DNA of 64,000 nucleotides, taken from positions 62,001 to 126,000 of the forward strand of contig CAVPXL010000006.1 in assembly GCA_963709765.1 (NCBI GenBank), in the 5' to 3' direction. How positions within the stretch are numbered: the stretch's first letter is position 1; each line of letters opens with the position of its first letter. Below are positions 27,301 to 35,322 of the stretch, piece after piece. The position numbers and the translations under genes were made by a program. Origin of the DNA: Roseitranquillus sp963709765 (GTDB lineage: Bacteria > Pseudomonadota > Alphaproteobacteria > Rhodobacterales > Rhodobacteraceae). The notes under the pieces were generated by a model, which saw only the letters and a program-made list of their open reading frames with translations, was not told the DNA's origin and made no database searches.

Positions 27301-27875
27301 TCCGGGAAGTGGGCTACGAACTCTATCAATCGATGCTCGAGGAGACGATTGCTAAACTGAAGAGCGGAGAGCTCACCGGGCTGCCGGACGAGGAAGACAC
27401 CTGGGCGCCTCAGATCAACCTCGGGGTGCCGGTTCTCATTCCGGAGGATTATGTGCCGGATCTCGACGTGCGGCTCGGACTCTACCGACGCCTGAGCGAG
27501 CTGGACACCAAGGTCGAGCTCGAAGGCTTTGCGGCCGAACTCATCGACCGCTTCGGCAAACTGCCGAAGGAGGTCAACATGTTGCTGCTCATCGTGCGTA
27601 TCAAGGCTGAGTGCAAGCGGGCGGGCATCGCCAAGCTGGACGGCGGTCCGAAGGGGGCCACGATCCAGTTTCACAACGACAAGTTCGCCAACCCAGCCGG
27701 CTTGGTGGAATTCATCCGGGAGCAGGACGGGCAGGCGAAGGTCAAGGACAACAAGATCATCGTGTTGCGCGAGTGGAGCCGGGACAGCGACAAGATCAAG
27801 GGTGCCTTCGCCATTGCGCGCGACCTGGCAGCGAAGGTCAAACGCTCCGGCGAAGCCGCCGAAACTGTTCGCTGA
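24390..27875 (+). CDS. mfd: Transcription-repair coupling factor
   Basis: 1161-aa ATP-dependent translocase that removes stalled RNA polymerase and recruits UvrA. Order: UvrB-like N-terminus (about 1-330), RNA-polymerase-interaction domain (about 470-560, HVDHGVGRYIGLE), RecG-like helicase (Walker A GDVGFGKTEVAMR near 630; DEEQ box LLIIDEEQHFGV), the TRG motif region (ESGLDIPSANTLIVHRADMFGLAQLYQIRGRVGRAK), and the C-terminal UvrA-mimic domain. Length and all helicase motifs are complete. The start ATG at 24390 lacks a strong ribosome site but matches the family. Confidence 0.96.
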   Translation: MANSEHITVSGAPEGFDARLIANELKKSGRPVIHAARDDKRLVAMRAALSFFAPDVPVLSFPAWDCLPYDRVSPNHDVSANRMATLAALAQGVLGPFVLLTTLNAVTQRVPARDVLKEAAFTARVGYRLDEAGLRAFFVRMGFVQAPTVAEPGDYAIRGGIIDVWPPGEGGPVRLDLFGDTLDAAKRFDPATQRTTSALDVVEFAPVCEVILDEPSITRFRQAYRGAFGAAGSDDPLYEAVSAGQKHQGVEHWLPFFHENLETLFDYLPAATICLDDQATAVREARWTLVADAYDNRREAMKARARLDSVYKPAEPHLLYLDEEGWQTATAGRRVLHFAALPQATGPRVIDAGGRIGRNFSPERKQENVSLFNALADHIRKKRKEGAVVVASYSDGARERLGGLLAEQEITDATAVGDIGEIAEKKGGLHLAIWGLEHGFEGPGGAAGHLTVISEQDVLGDRLVRTSRKKRRRADNFLREHESLSPRDLVVHVDHGVGRYIGLEVVSALGAAHEMIHLEYQGGDQLYLPVENIELLSRYGHEEGMLDKLGGGAWQAKKARMKARIREIADRLIRIAAERMLRSAPILEPPAEMWNAFSARFPYEETDDQLAAIEDVLTDFHNGVPMDRLVCGDVGFGKTEVAMRAAFVAAMSGLQVAVIAPTTLLSRQHTNRFAERFRGFPVEVRQLSRFVSQKEAAETRKRAADGTCDIVVGTHALLSKQTRFKNLGLLIIDEEQHFGVTHKEQLKAMRTDVHVLTLTATPIPRTLQMSLTGVRDLSIIGTPPVDRLAIRTYVSEFDAVTIREALLREKYRTGQSFYVVPRVTDIAEIEEFLREQVPEVSVIVAHGQMAAGDLDERMNAFYDGQADVLLATTIVESGLDIPSANTLIVHRADMFGLAQLYQIRGRVGRAKTRAYAYLTTKPRTKLTVTAEKRLRVLGSLDSLGAGFTLASQDLDIRGAGNLVGEEQSGHVREVGYELYQSMLEETIAKLKSGELTGLPDEEDTWAPQINLGVPVLIPEDYVPDLDVRLGLYRRLSELDTKVELEGFAAELIDRFGKLPKEVNMLLLIVRIKAECKRAGIAKLDGGPKGATIQFHNDKFANPAGLVEFIREQDGQAKVKDNKIIVLREWSRDSDKIKGAFAIARDLAAKVKRSGEAAETVR

Positions 27876-28106
27876 AGCTACGCTCGCAAGAAGACGTGGG
27901 ACACCGGGCCCGACGACCATGCCGGACTGAAGATACTCTGGATCCGGCTGCCCGGAATCCCAACCCTTTAAACTGACCCCGCCCGATACATCCGGAACGG
28001 AGCGGCCCGACTGCGCCGGACCCGATGTCTTTGGCACGACCCTCCGTGCCTGTCAGTTTCATCGCCTTTGGGGGGGGGTTATCCAATGACGAGACCTAAA
28101 CCGGGG

Positions 28107-29333
28107 TTAGAAGGCCCTTTCTGCGTTGGCTTCGGTTGCGTGTCTGTCAGGCAGTGCCCGCATGACGAGACTTGCGAGCACGGCCAGGCAAAAGATGCCG
28201 ATCGCGAGCGGTCGCGGCGTGCCGTCGAAGGCCAGACCGATGGGCGCGGCGATCAGCACGGCCGCCACCGTCGCCACCGATCCCACGATCGATGCGGTCA
28301 GCCCGGCCAGATGCCCCATCGGCTCCATCGCCAGCGAGTTGAGGTTCCCGATGGTCAGTCCGGCCTGGAAGAAGACACTCGTCGTCCAGACGACAAAACC
28401 CGCGAACAAGAGTGACCCTTCGAGCAATCCGAACACGAGGAGCACGCACATCACGCCCGAGATCGCCACCTGAGCCATGAGCGCCGTGGCGACAAGGTAA
28501 CGCATCCCCAGGCGCTCGACGAAGGCCGCGTTGAGCAGGCTCGCAGATCCTGCGACGAGCGCGATGCCGCCGAACCAGAGCGGGAAGGTTGCCGCGCGAC
28601 CGAAAACGACGTCGAAGACGGGCTGGGTCGACACCAGCATCGAGAACAATATGCCGAAAGACAGCGACTGGATGACCATCGACAGCACCACTTGTCGGTT
28701 CGTCAGGACTTCGACGATCCCGCGGGCAAGGATGCCGAACCTGAACGGCCTGCGCTGCCCCGGCGGGAGGGTTTCGTCCTGACGCCGGAAAAGCCAGATC
28801 GCCGAAGTCAGAGAGAAGACGACGAAGGCGGCAAAAATTCCGCGCCAGCCGGCGAAGACCGCGATTGCCGCGCCGAGGCTGGGCGCGAAAGCGGGCACCA
28901 GCGTGAAGATCAGCATGACGAACGACATGAGCTTGGCCATCTGCCGCCCGGTGTAGAGATCTCGTATGATGGCCATCGCCACGACGCGGGGGCCTGCAGC
29001 TCCCAATCCCTGCACGACGCGTGCTATCAGGAGATGTTCGAGCGTATGTGCCAGTGCTGCTGCCACGGCGCCCGCAATGTAGAGAAGAACTCCGGCGAGG
29101 ATGATTGGTCGGCGCCCGTATGCGTCCGAGAGCGGACCTGTGAACAGGGTCCCTACGCCCATGCCAAGCACGAAGCTGGTGAGCACGAGCTGGGCGCGGT
29201 TCGGTGCATCCGGCGAAAGCGCGGCGGCAATGTCCGGCAAGGCCGGCAACATTGCATCGATCGAAAACGCAATCGTTGCGACCAGCATTGCCATGATCGC
29301 CACGAATTCGGGTTGGGACAGGCGTTTGGGCAT
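28107..29333 (-). CDS. Bcr/CflA-type MFS drug-efflux transporter
   Basis: 408-aa twelve-helix transporter. The start is the ATG at 29331-29333 (MPKRLSQPEFVAIMAMLVAT). Helix 1 carries FSIDAMLPALPDIA, and the loop after helix 2 carries the MFS A-motif GPLSDAYGRRPIILAG; VQGLGAAGPRVVAMAIIRDLY is the Bcr/CflA signature in helix 5. It would export drugs or small metabolites with proton entry. Eleven bases separate it from the methyltransferase gene upstream. A run of nine G at about 28070-28078 lies just after its stop. Confidence 0.88.
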   Translation of the reverse strand: MPKRLSQPEFVAIMAMLVATIAFSIDAMLPALPDIAAALSPDAPNRAQLVLTSFVLGMGVGTLFTGPLSDAYGRRPIILAGVLLYIAGAVAAALAHTLEHLLIARVVQGLGAAGPRVVAMAIIRDLYTGRQMAKLMSFVMLIFTLVPAFAPSLGAAIAVFAGWRGIFAAFVVFSLTSAIWLFRRQDETLPPGQRRPFRFGILARGIVEVLTNRQVVLSMVIQSLSFGILFSMLVSTQPVFDVVFGRAATFPLWFGGIALVAGSASLLNAAFVERLGMRYLVATALMAQVAISGVMCVLLVFGLLEGSLLFAGFVVWTTSVFFQAGLTIGNLNSLAMEPMGHLAGLTASIVGSVATVAAVLIAAPIGLAFDGTPRPLAIGIFCLAVLASLVMRALPDRHATEANAERAF

Positions 29334-29343
29334 CGGGCCTCTG

Positions 29344-29886
29344 CTAGACGAAAAATCGCACCCGCCCGGCATAAGAGGCAAATCCGGGCTCTCGCGCAGA
29401 CAGGTGGGCGTCTTCCACCCGCGCCGCATAGACCAGAGCAGTGGAACCTGCCAGCACGATCCACCAGCCTGCCTGCGTGCCAGCGATGAGAGCGATTCCG
29501 GCGAGCATCAGGATCTGTCCGAGATATTGCGGGTGCCGGCGAATGCCATAGGCCCCGGTTGTCCGAAGGCCGACCGGCCATCCGCTGGTGCCCTTGAGCC
29601 CCAGATCGAACGTGCCCCAGCTGTGACAAATGGAGCCCAGCAGTGACACCGGCCCGCCGATACCCCAGCGCAATGTGGCGGGCAGGCCACCTGCATTCCA
29701 ATCTGCCGATACTGTCCGAAAGAGGCCGACATAGATCAGGATGGTAAGGATCCAGGCCGAAAGAGCCGTCAGCAGGTTTCCGTTCCGAGGTGGCCACAGA
29801 CGTCTTTCGGGGCGCACGGATGACACGGCAAGAACGAGGATCCAGAGCAGTGCGGCGCCTAGCCCGAGCCACAGGGACGCGCTCAT
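29344..29886 (-). CDS. Membrane methyltransferase-like protein (ICMT/PEMT type)
   Basis: 180 aa with about five hydrophobic helices. The segment TTGAYGIRRHPQYLGQILML is the characteristic SAM-binding region of isoprenylcysteine carboxyl/phospholipid methyltransferase-like proteins (RHPQYLG), and a terminal E near AARVEDAHLSAREP is in the usual place. The substrate is unknown. Its start overlaps the stop of the DsbA-like gene by four bases, so the DsbA-like, methyltransferase and MFS genes appear to be one operon. Confidence 0.72.
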   Translation of the reverse strand: MSASLWLGLGAALLWILVLAVSSVRPERRLWPPRNGNLLTALSAWILTILIYVGLFRTVSADWNAGGLPATLRWGIGGPVSLLGSICHSWGTFDLGLKGTSGWPVGLRTTGAYGIRRHPQYLGQILMLAGIALIAGTQAGWWIVLAGSTALVYAARVEDAHLSAREPGFASYAGRVRFFV

Positions 29887-30521
29887 TCGGCGTGAGCGGC
29901 CAGGTCGTCGAGAACGGAGTGCCAGAGTTCAGGCGGTTGCGCCCCGGCCACGACGTGGCGCTGCGCGATCACGAAGGTAGGCACCCCGGTCACGCCGCGG
30001 GCGCGTGCATGAGCATCGCGTTCCTGGATCTCCTCAACATCGGCATCGCCTTGCAGCAAACGCTCGACCATTGCCACATCAAGCCCGATCTTTTCTGCGA
30101 TCTCGAGCAACACACGGGTAGATCCGATGTCGCGTCCGTCGCTGAAATACGCGCGGAAGAGCGACGAGACGGCCGCTGTCTGGCGGCCTTCAAGACCCGA
30201 CCAGTGGATGAGTCGATGCGCATCGAGCGTATTGGGCGTGCGCTCGATCCCTGAAAGATCGAGCTGAAGTCCGGCCGCCTCTGCCGCTTCGGAGATCCTG
30301 GCGTAGACGGCAACAGCCTTGTCGCGACCGCCGAACTTGCCTTCGAGGTAGCTCCGGCGATCCAGCCCCTCGCGCGGCATTTCGGGATTGAGCTGGAACG
30401 GGTGCCATTCGATCACGAAGGGGTGGTCGGGGCGCGCTTCGAGCGCGCGGTCCAGGTTCGCCTTCCCGATATAGCACCAGGGGCAGATCGGATCCGACAA
30501 GATGTCGAGCTTGATGGTCAT
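29883..30521 (-). CDS. DsbA-family oxidoreductase (FrnE-like)
   Basis: 212 aa, ATG at 30519-30521 (MTIKLDILSDPICPWCYIGK). The thioredoxin-fold active site is CPWC, the helical insert follows, and the cis-Pro loop is GVTGVPTFVI. These FrnE-like proteins are cytoplasmic disulfide isomerases or dithiol oxidoreductases, often linked to oxidative stress. No signal peptide is seen, consistent with a cytoplasmic site. It is the first gene of a three-gene run on the minus strand. Confidence 0.87.
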   Translation of the reverse strand: MTIKLDILSDPICPWCYIGKANLDRALEARPDHPFVIEWHPFQLNPEMPREGLDRRSYLEGKFGGRDKAVAVYARISEAAEAAGLQLDLSGIERTPNTLDAHRLIHWSGLEGRQTAAVSSLFRAYFSDGRDIGSTRVLLEIAEKIGLDVAMVERLLQGDADVEEIQERDAHARARGVTGVPTFVIAQRHVVAGAQPPELWHSVLDDLAAHAE

Positions 30522-30587
30522 GGACGGAAACCTAGGCAACGCCGCCCCAAATTTGGAGGAGCCGCGGGACCTGCATTTGCGCTTGGC

Positions 30588-30935
30588 TCAACCGGCGCGG
30601 CCAACGGGTGCGGTGGAGAGATTGTCGTCACCGAAATCCTTGTCGTCCGAATAGACGTCCTCTCCGGGCGCGATATGGCGGGCGCTGTCGCGAATGTTCG
30701 CGTTGTCGCGGAATTCGTTCATCTCGACATCCGCCGGAACGCTGCCGAGCAGCCAGCTTTCGATCTCCTCGTTCGCTTCCTCGCGCGTCAGGTCGCTGAC
30801 CTTGGCGAGATAGTCGGTAAACCGTCGACGGTCGCCCTCGAGCCCGATCAGGTCGGTCTCGTCCGTGGTCGGCCAGCGCTGTTCGATACTGGTCACGAAA
30901 GCAGGCCAGTTTCTCTCGACGGTATGCCAGTCCAT
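30588..30935 (-). CDS. CsbD-like stress protein
   Basis: 115 aa from the ATG at 30933-30935 (MDWHTVERNWPAF), behind GAGG. The first 65 residues follow the CsbD pattern: MDW-x-x-E-x-NW, then an Asp/Leu-rich middle and EEANEEIESWLLG, as in general-stress proteins of unknown mechanism. The C-terminal 50 residues are acidic and appear disordered. A palindrome (CAGGTT/AACCTG, 30984-31001) lies about 50 bases upstream and may be an operator. The frame extends to 30995 but homology starts at MDWH. Confidence 0.65.
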   Translation of the reverse strand: MDWHTVERNWPAFVTSIEQRWPTTDETDLIGLEGDRRRFTDYLAKVSDLTREEANEEIESWLLGSVPADVEMNEFRDNANIRDSARHIAPGEDVYSDDKDFGDDNLSTAPVGRAG

Positions 30936-31098
30936 GTTGTCCTCCGCGTCGTCGTACCGGGTTTCAATGCGATGTGAGGCAAGCAGGTTCCCCACAACCT
31001 GTGGGACATGAATCGAGTTTAGGTGTCACTCGGGATTACGCAACGTCCAGTTCCACGCCATCGCGAAAGGGTCCTGGTCCTGAAATACCTGTGGCGCG

Positions 31099-32955
31099 TC
31101 AGTCGGAGTTTTCGCGCCACCAGACGTCGGGCTGAAATCCTATCCAGTCCCCGTAAATAGGCAATCTTTCAGGGTAATGCAGGTTCGCATCATGCGCGAG
31201 ATAGCTGACGGGCGAATGCCAGATGGGGATGATGTAGCGCCCCGTGGTCAGGACGCGGTCGAGAGCGCGGGTGGCCGCGACGAAATCTTCGTGGCTGCGC
31301 GAGGTGAGCAGCTCGTCGATCATCGCCTCGATCGCGTCGGATTTCACGCCCATCCAGTTGCGCGAGCCGGGTTGGTCGGCGGCCTCCTTCCCCCAGTAGA
31401 GCAGCTGTTCGTTGCCCGGGCTCAGAGAGAGCCCACGAGTGTACCAGGCCATGTCGAAATCAAAAGCGTTCGTCCGTTCCTTGTACTGGGCGCTGTCGAC
31501 GGTCGTGATCCGCGGCTCGACCCCGATGCGCTTCAGGGCAGAGGCGAAGATGTCAACGATCTGCTGCGTCTCTGTGGCGCCTTGGGAGAGTACGATCTCG
31601 AAGGCGAAGGGCCGGCCCTCGACGTCGCGCATCACGCCGTCCTGCACCGTCCAGCCGGCGTCGGCCATGAGATCGAGCGCTGCGGCGATACCCTTTCGGT
31701 TGCGCTCGGAACCATCCGAGGCGGGCAGGGTATATCCCTCGATCGCGCCTGGCAGGAGCTCGCTGGTGAAGGGTTCCAGCAGCTCGGCGACCCGACCCGT
31801 CGCCGGTCCGTCGCGCATGCCCAGCTCGGAGTTCGAAAAGTAAGAGGTTATGCGGGGTTGTTCGCCGCCGTTCAGCGTCTGGTTGACGAACTCGAAGTTG
31901 AAGGCATGGAGCATCGCGTCCCGGACGCGCCAGTCGTCGAAGGGCGGCTTGCGGGTGTTCATTACCAGACCCGTGATGCCGGAGGGGCGTTGGTGCGGGA
32001 TTTCGGATTTCACCACATCACCAGCACGCACGGCCGGAAAATCGAATTGTGTGTCCCAACGTGCGGCGTTGCTCTCGCGATAGCTGTCGATCTCGCCGGC
32101 CTTGAAGGCTTCAAAGACGATGTCGCCGTCGCCGAAATATTCGTACCGGATCGTGTCGAGGTTGTACTGCCCGCGGTTGAAGGCGAGGTCCGCGCCCCAC
32201 CAGTCGGCGTTGCGGTCGAGTTCGAGGAAGCGTCCCGGCTCGAAGTCTCCGATGACATAGGGTCCAGACCCGATCGGTACCTGGTCGATGCCGCTCTCGT
32301 CGAACGACCGGCCGTCGTACTGAGCCTTCTTCAGGACGGGACGCAGGCCGAGGATCAACGGCAGTTCCCGGTCTGGGGTCGAGAAAGTGAAGCGGATTGT
32401 CCTGTCGCCTGTCTTTTCGGCCCGGGTCACCTTGTTCCAGGTTGCGTGGTAGCGGGGATGGCCGAGAGTTCCGAGCGTTTCAAAGGACCACAGGACGTCT
32501 TCGACGGTTACCTGGCTACCGTCCGAGAACTTCGCCTGTGGGCGCAGGGTGAACTCGACCCAAGAGCGATCCTCGGGGACCTCAACCGATTCGGCGAGCA
32601 GGCCGTACAGCGTGAAGGGCTCGTCCCAGGAGCGCCCCATGAGCGTCTCGAAGACATAGACCCCGATGCCGTAGGGCGCGCGCCCCTTGAGAATGTGCGG
32701 ATTGAGGCTGTCGAAGCCGCCGGCTTCACCGAACACGATGCGCCCGCCCTTGGGCGCGTCGGGGTTCACATACGGGAGGGCGGCGAAGTCCGGAGGCAGA
32801 GCCGGCTCGCCGTACATGGCCAGTCCGTGCTGGGGCGCTGCGGCGATCGGGGCCGTGATTCCGACCGAGAGAAGGCAGGCGATGAAGGCAAAGAGGGTCC
32901 GGGCGGGGGAGACGTGCATCGTGCTGCAGATCCTTTGGAACGGGGGAGCAATCAT
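31099..32955 (-). CDS. Extracellular solute-binding protein of peptide-type ABC transporter (YejA-like)
   Basis: 618 aa (or 606 from the second ATG at 32919, MHVSPARTLFAFIACLLSV, which gives a clean signal peptide). Family 5 binding-protein fold: QHGLAMYGEPALPPDF, NPDAPKGGRIVFGEAGGFDSLNPHILKG, and WYTRGLSLSPGNEQLLYWGKEAA with SRNWMGVKSDAIE are typical of YejA/MppA-like proteins that bind oligopeptides or microcin C-type compounds. The yejBEF permease and ATPase genes usually follow, but are absent here. A candidate sRNA promoter lies divergently upstream. Confidence 0.85.
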   Translation of the reverse strand: MIAPPFQRICSTMHVSPARTLFAFIACLLSVGITAPIAAAPQHGLAMYGEPALPPDFAALPYVNPDAPKGGRIVFGEAGGFDSLNPHILKGRAPYGIGVYVFETLMGRSWDEPFTLYGLLAESVEVPEDRSWVEFTLRPQAKFSDGSQVTVEDVLWSFETLGTLGHPRYHATWNKVTRAEKTGDRTIRFTFSTPDRELPLILGLRPVLKKAQYDGRSFDESGIDQVPIGSGPYVIGDFEPGRFLELDRNADWWGADLAFNRGQYNLDTIRYEYFGDGDIVFEAFKAGEIDSYRESNAARWDTQFDFPAVRAGDVVKSEIPHQRPSGITGLVMNTRKPPFDDWRVRDAMLHAFNFEFVNQTLNGGEQPRITSYFSNSELGMRDGPATGRVAELLEPFTSELLPGAIEGYTLPASDGSERNRKGIAAALDLMADAGWTVQDGVMRDVEGRPFAFEIVLSQGATETQQIVDIFASALKRIGVEPRITTVDSAQYKERTNAFDFDMAWYTRGLSLSPGNEQLLYWGKEAADQPGSRNWMGVKSDAIEAMIDELLTSRSHEDFVAATRALDRVLTTGRYIIPIWHSPVSYLAHDANLHYPERLPIYGDWIGFQPDVWWRENSD

Positions 32956-32998
32956 CGGCGACCCTAGGGATCCCCCGGCAAAGGTTCAAACTTTGTGC

Positions 32999-33027
32999 TT
33001 GGCCGAAGGCGGACGAGCGCGTATAAC
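32999..33027 (+). promoter_or_regulatory. Predicted sigma-70 promoter of candidate sRNA
   Basis: TTGGCC at 32999-33004, a 17-base spacer and TATAAC at 33022-33027. Transcription would start near 33034. Confidence 0.55.
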
Positions 33028-33033
33028 GATGGC

Positions 33034-33109
33034 ACTGCTCGATAGGTTTCTTGCCTGTATGAAACCTGCCTCAACAACTCAACGCCCGCTTCGTGCGGGC
33101 GTTTTTTTT
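33034..33109 (+). ncRNA. Candidate small RNA with own promoter and intrinsic terminator
   Basis: About 76 nt between a predicted promoter and a strong terminator. It would fold into a first hairpin (AGGTTTC at 33044-33050, GAAACCT at 33061-33067, loop TTGCCTGTAT), a single-stranded CA-rich linker (CTCAACAACTCA) and the terminator hairpin with eight U. The layout is that of an Hfq-type trans-acting sRNA. A frame from the ATG at 33029 runs through it to 33331 but has no ribosome-binding site and reads through the terminator. No homologue is recognised. Confidence 0.5.
33081..33109 (+). terminator. Rho-independent terminator
   Basis: AACGCCCGC (33081-33089) pairs with GCGGGCGTT (33095-33103) around a TTCGT loop; eight T follow at 33102-33109. 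The T-run is on the plus strand only, so it ends a plus-strand transcript. Confidence 0.85.
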
Positions 33110-33266
33110 GGCGGGGCGTCCAGCTGGGTCTTGAGGATCTCGGCCGGACCATATGACACGCGCGCCGCGTCATGCCCGAGCGATCGGTCTTTCAAATCGC
33201 GAGACAAGCACACGTCGCAGGATACCTGGCTTCCAAGCCCGGCCTCACGCGGAGACAGCTTGCGCA

Positions 33267-34280
33267 TCAGGCGTGGGTGTTCCGCTTCCCGCCGCCGAAA
33301 AGACCGACAACCGGAGCGACGACGTACTTGATCACGGGAATTAGCGCGAAGCCGATGGCCAATCCGACGAGCCCGTCGAGGGACGCGATCACCAGCCACA
33401 CCACCAAACCTTCGGCGGCCGGCAGGACATGGCCTGCTGATTCTGCCCAGTGATGGATCACCTCATAGGGTGCATGCCAGCCAAGGTTGTCGAGCCCGTG
33501 CAGGATGATCGACCCGCCAACCCAAAGCATCGCCGCAGTTCCGACTGTCGCGATAATCTGCATGAAGGCTGGCATTCCCTTCACAATCGCATGACCGATG
33601 CGCCTGGTCAGCGGAAGACGGCCGATCTGCGTAAGTTTCAAGCCGGCATCATCGGCCTTCACAAGTATCGCGACGGATCCGTAAACCAGTGCCGTGATGC
33701 CGACGGCCACGATCGCCAGAACGACCGCTTGCGCGATGGTATTCTCGGTTTCGATCGAGGCGAGCGACAACGCCATGATCTCGGCCGACAGGATGAAATC
33801 CGTCTTGATCGCCGACTTGACGCGCTGCTGTTCCAGATGCGCAGCGTCGAGTGTCTGCGGCTTGGGACCATGATCGGTAGACGGCGCGAAGACGTGCAGG
33901 ATCTTCTCGGCCCCTTCGAAACATAAAAAAGCCCCGCCCATCATGAGAAGCGGCGACAGCAACCATGGGGCGAAGAGACTGAGCAGGATGGCAGCGGGGA
34001 GCAGGATCACCAGCTTGTTGAAGACCGACCCCTTGGCGATCTTCCAGATAATCGGCAGTTCCCGCGTCGCGGGCAGGCCGGTGACGTATTTCGGGGTCAC
34101 GGCGGCGTCGTCGATGACGACGCCGGCGGCCTTGGTGCCGGCTTTCGCGGCGTCATCGATCACGGTGGCGCCGATCTTGCCGCCGACCTTGCCGGCGTGG
34201 GCTGCGATATCGTCCACCTGAGCGGCCGTAAGGCGAGCGAGCGCCGCCACATCATCGAGAAGGGCGAGAAATCCGCTCAT
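33267..34280 (-). CDS. DUF808 family membrane protein (YedI-like)
   Basis: 337 aa, ATG at 34278-34280 (MSGFLALLDDVAALARLTA). The start SGFLALLDD(V/I)A, the block DDAAVTPKYVTGLPATRELPIIWKIAKGS and LMMGGAFLCFEGAEKI are DUF808 signatures. About seven hydrophobic helices are visible (for example LVILLPAAILLSLFAPWLL and LEGLVVWLVIASLDGLVGLAI-like segments). Function is unknown; some relatives are described as integral membrane proteins of stress regulons. It converges with the candidate sRNA. Confidence 0.86.
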   Translation of the reverse strand: MSGFLALLDDVAALARLTAAQVDDIAAHAGKVGGKIGATVIDDAAKAGTKAAGVVIDDAAVTPKYVTGLPATRELPIIWKIAKGSVFNKLVILLPAAILLSLFAPWLLSPLLMMGGAFLCFEGAEKILHVFAPSTDHGPKPQTLDAAHLEQQRVKSAIKTDFILSAEIMALSLASIETENTIAQAVVLAIVAVGITALVYGSVAILVKADDAGLKLTQIGRLPLTRRIGHAIVKGMPAFMQIIATVGTAAMLWVGGSIILHGLDNLGWHAPYEVIHHWAESAGHVLPAAEGLVVWLVIASLDGLVGLAIGFALIPVIKYVVAPVVGLFGGGKRNTHA

Positions 34281-34499
34281 GACAACTCCTGATCCTGCGT
34301 CGGGAAGACAAGCCACTGGAGGTCGTGCAGGTTCCGAAACCCGCACGACCTTCCGTCCAGCCTAGAGCTACGGCGAGCGGAGTGGATCGCTGTCTCGCGT
34401 TATGTCGGCATGACCGCAGGTTGAGGCACGTCGCCCCCTGTTCTTCGTATGCGCAGCATGAGAGATGGGGGCAGGGTATTTCGTACGGGAGGGAGAGGC

Positions 34500-35273
34500 A
34501 TGACGATTTCGGGAAAGACGGCAGTTGTTACCGGGTCCAATTCAGGCATCGGGCTCGGCGTGGCCAGGGCGCTGGCCGCCGCTGGGGCCGACGTCGTTCT
34601 CAACAGCTTCACCGATCGGGACGAAGATCACGCGCTAGCCGAGGAACTGGGTCGCGAAACAGGCACCCAGGCACGATACATCCAGGCCGACATGTCCAAG
34701 CCCGACCAGTGCCGCGCTCTGATCGAGCGAGCAGGCGCCTGCGACATCCTGGTCAACAATGCCGGAATCCAGCATGTTGCTCCCGTCGATGAGTTCCCGA
34801 TCGAGAAATGGGACGCGATCCTCGCCATCAACCTGTCGAGTGCGTTCCACACGAGTGCGGCGGCTCTCCCTATTATGCGGCAGGTGGGATGGGGTCGCGT
34901 AATCAACGTGGCCTCGGCGCATGGACTGACGGCCTCGCCCTACAAGTCTGCGTATGTGGCGGCAAAGCACGGGGTGGTCGGGTTGACGAAGACGGTTGCT
35001 CTGGAGACGGCCGAGGAGCCGATCACCTGCAACGCCATCTGTCCCGGCTATGTGCTCACGCCGCTGGTCGAAGCGCAGATTCCCGACCAGATGAAGACGC
35101 ACGGCATGGATCGGGACACCGTCGTGCGCGAGGTCATGCTGGCGCGGCAACCGTCCAAGCAATTCGCCACAGTCGAGCAGATCGGGGGAACCGTTGTGTT
35201 CCTGTGTTCTGAGTCCGCGACGCAGATCACCGGCACCACGATCAGCGTTGACGGCGGCTGGACAGCGCTCTGA
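34500..35273 (+). CDS. 3-hydroxybutyrate dehydrogenase
   Basis: 257-aa short-chain dehydrogenase; ATG at 34500 behind GGGAGAGG. NAD-binding TGSNSGIGLGVA, NNAG (LVNNAGIQHVAP) and the catalytic set (Asn, Ser in NVASAHGL, Tyr-x3-Lys in SAYVAAKHG) are all present. The pattern ASAHGLTASPYKSAYVAAKHGVVGLTKT and AICPGYVLTPLVEAQIPDQ is that of D-3-hydroxybutyrate dehydrogenases, which link polyhydroxybutyrate breakdown to acetoacetate. The next gene, a patatin-type hydrolase, follows after 49 bases and may act in the same lipid or polyester metabolism. Confidence 0.9.
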   Translation: MTISGKTAVVTGSNSGIGLGVARALAAAGADVVLNSFTDRDEDHALAEELGRETGTQARYIQADMSKPDQCRALIERAGACDILVNNAGIQHVAPVDEFPIEKWDAILAINLSSAFHTSAAALPIMRQVGWGRVINVASAHGLTASPYKSAYVAAKHGVVGLTKTVALETAEEPITCNAICPGYVLTPLVEAQIPDQMKTHGMDRDTVVREVMLARQPSKQFATVEQIGGTVVFLCSESATQITGTTISVDGGWTAL

Positions 35274-35322
35274 CCCGCGCAAGAACCGAAACACCGGGTC
35301 GGGTCGTGCTAGGTTTGATCTC

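Noticed and set aside
26541..28037. Long minus-strand open frame (498 aa) opposite mfd, and another (453 aa) at 24471-25832
   Set aside because: Antisense shadows of a GC-rich conserved gene; no domain, no start context, composition typical of reversed coding DNA.
28070..28078. Run of nine G after the MFS transporter gene
   Set aside because: Intergenic and isolated; probably only a polymorphic or mis-sequenced homopolymer.
31177..32967. Plus-strand 596-aa frame over the YejA-like gene
   Set aside because: Opposite-strand shadow of a clearly conserved binding protein.
33029..33331. Small ORF starting MALLDRFLACMK over the sRNA region
   Set aside because: No ribosome-binding site and it reads straight through a strong terminator.
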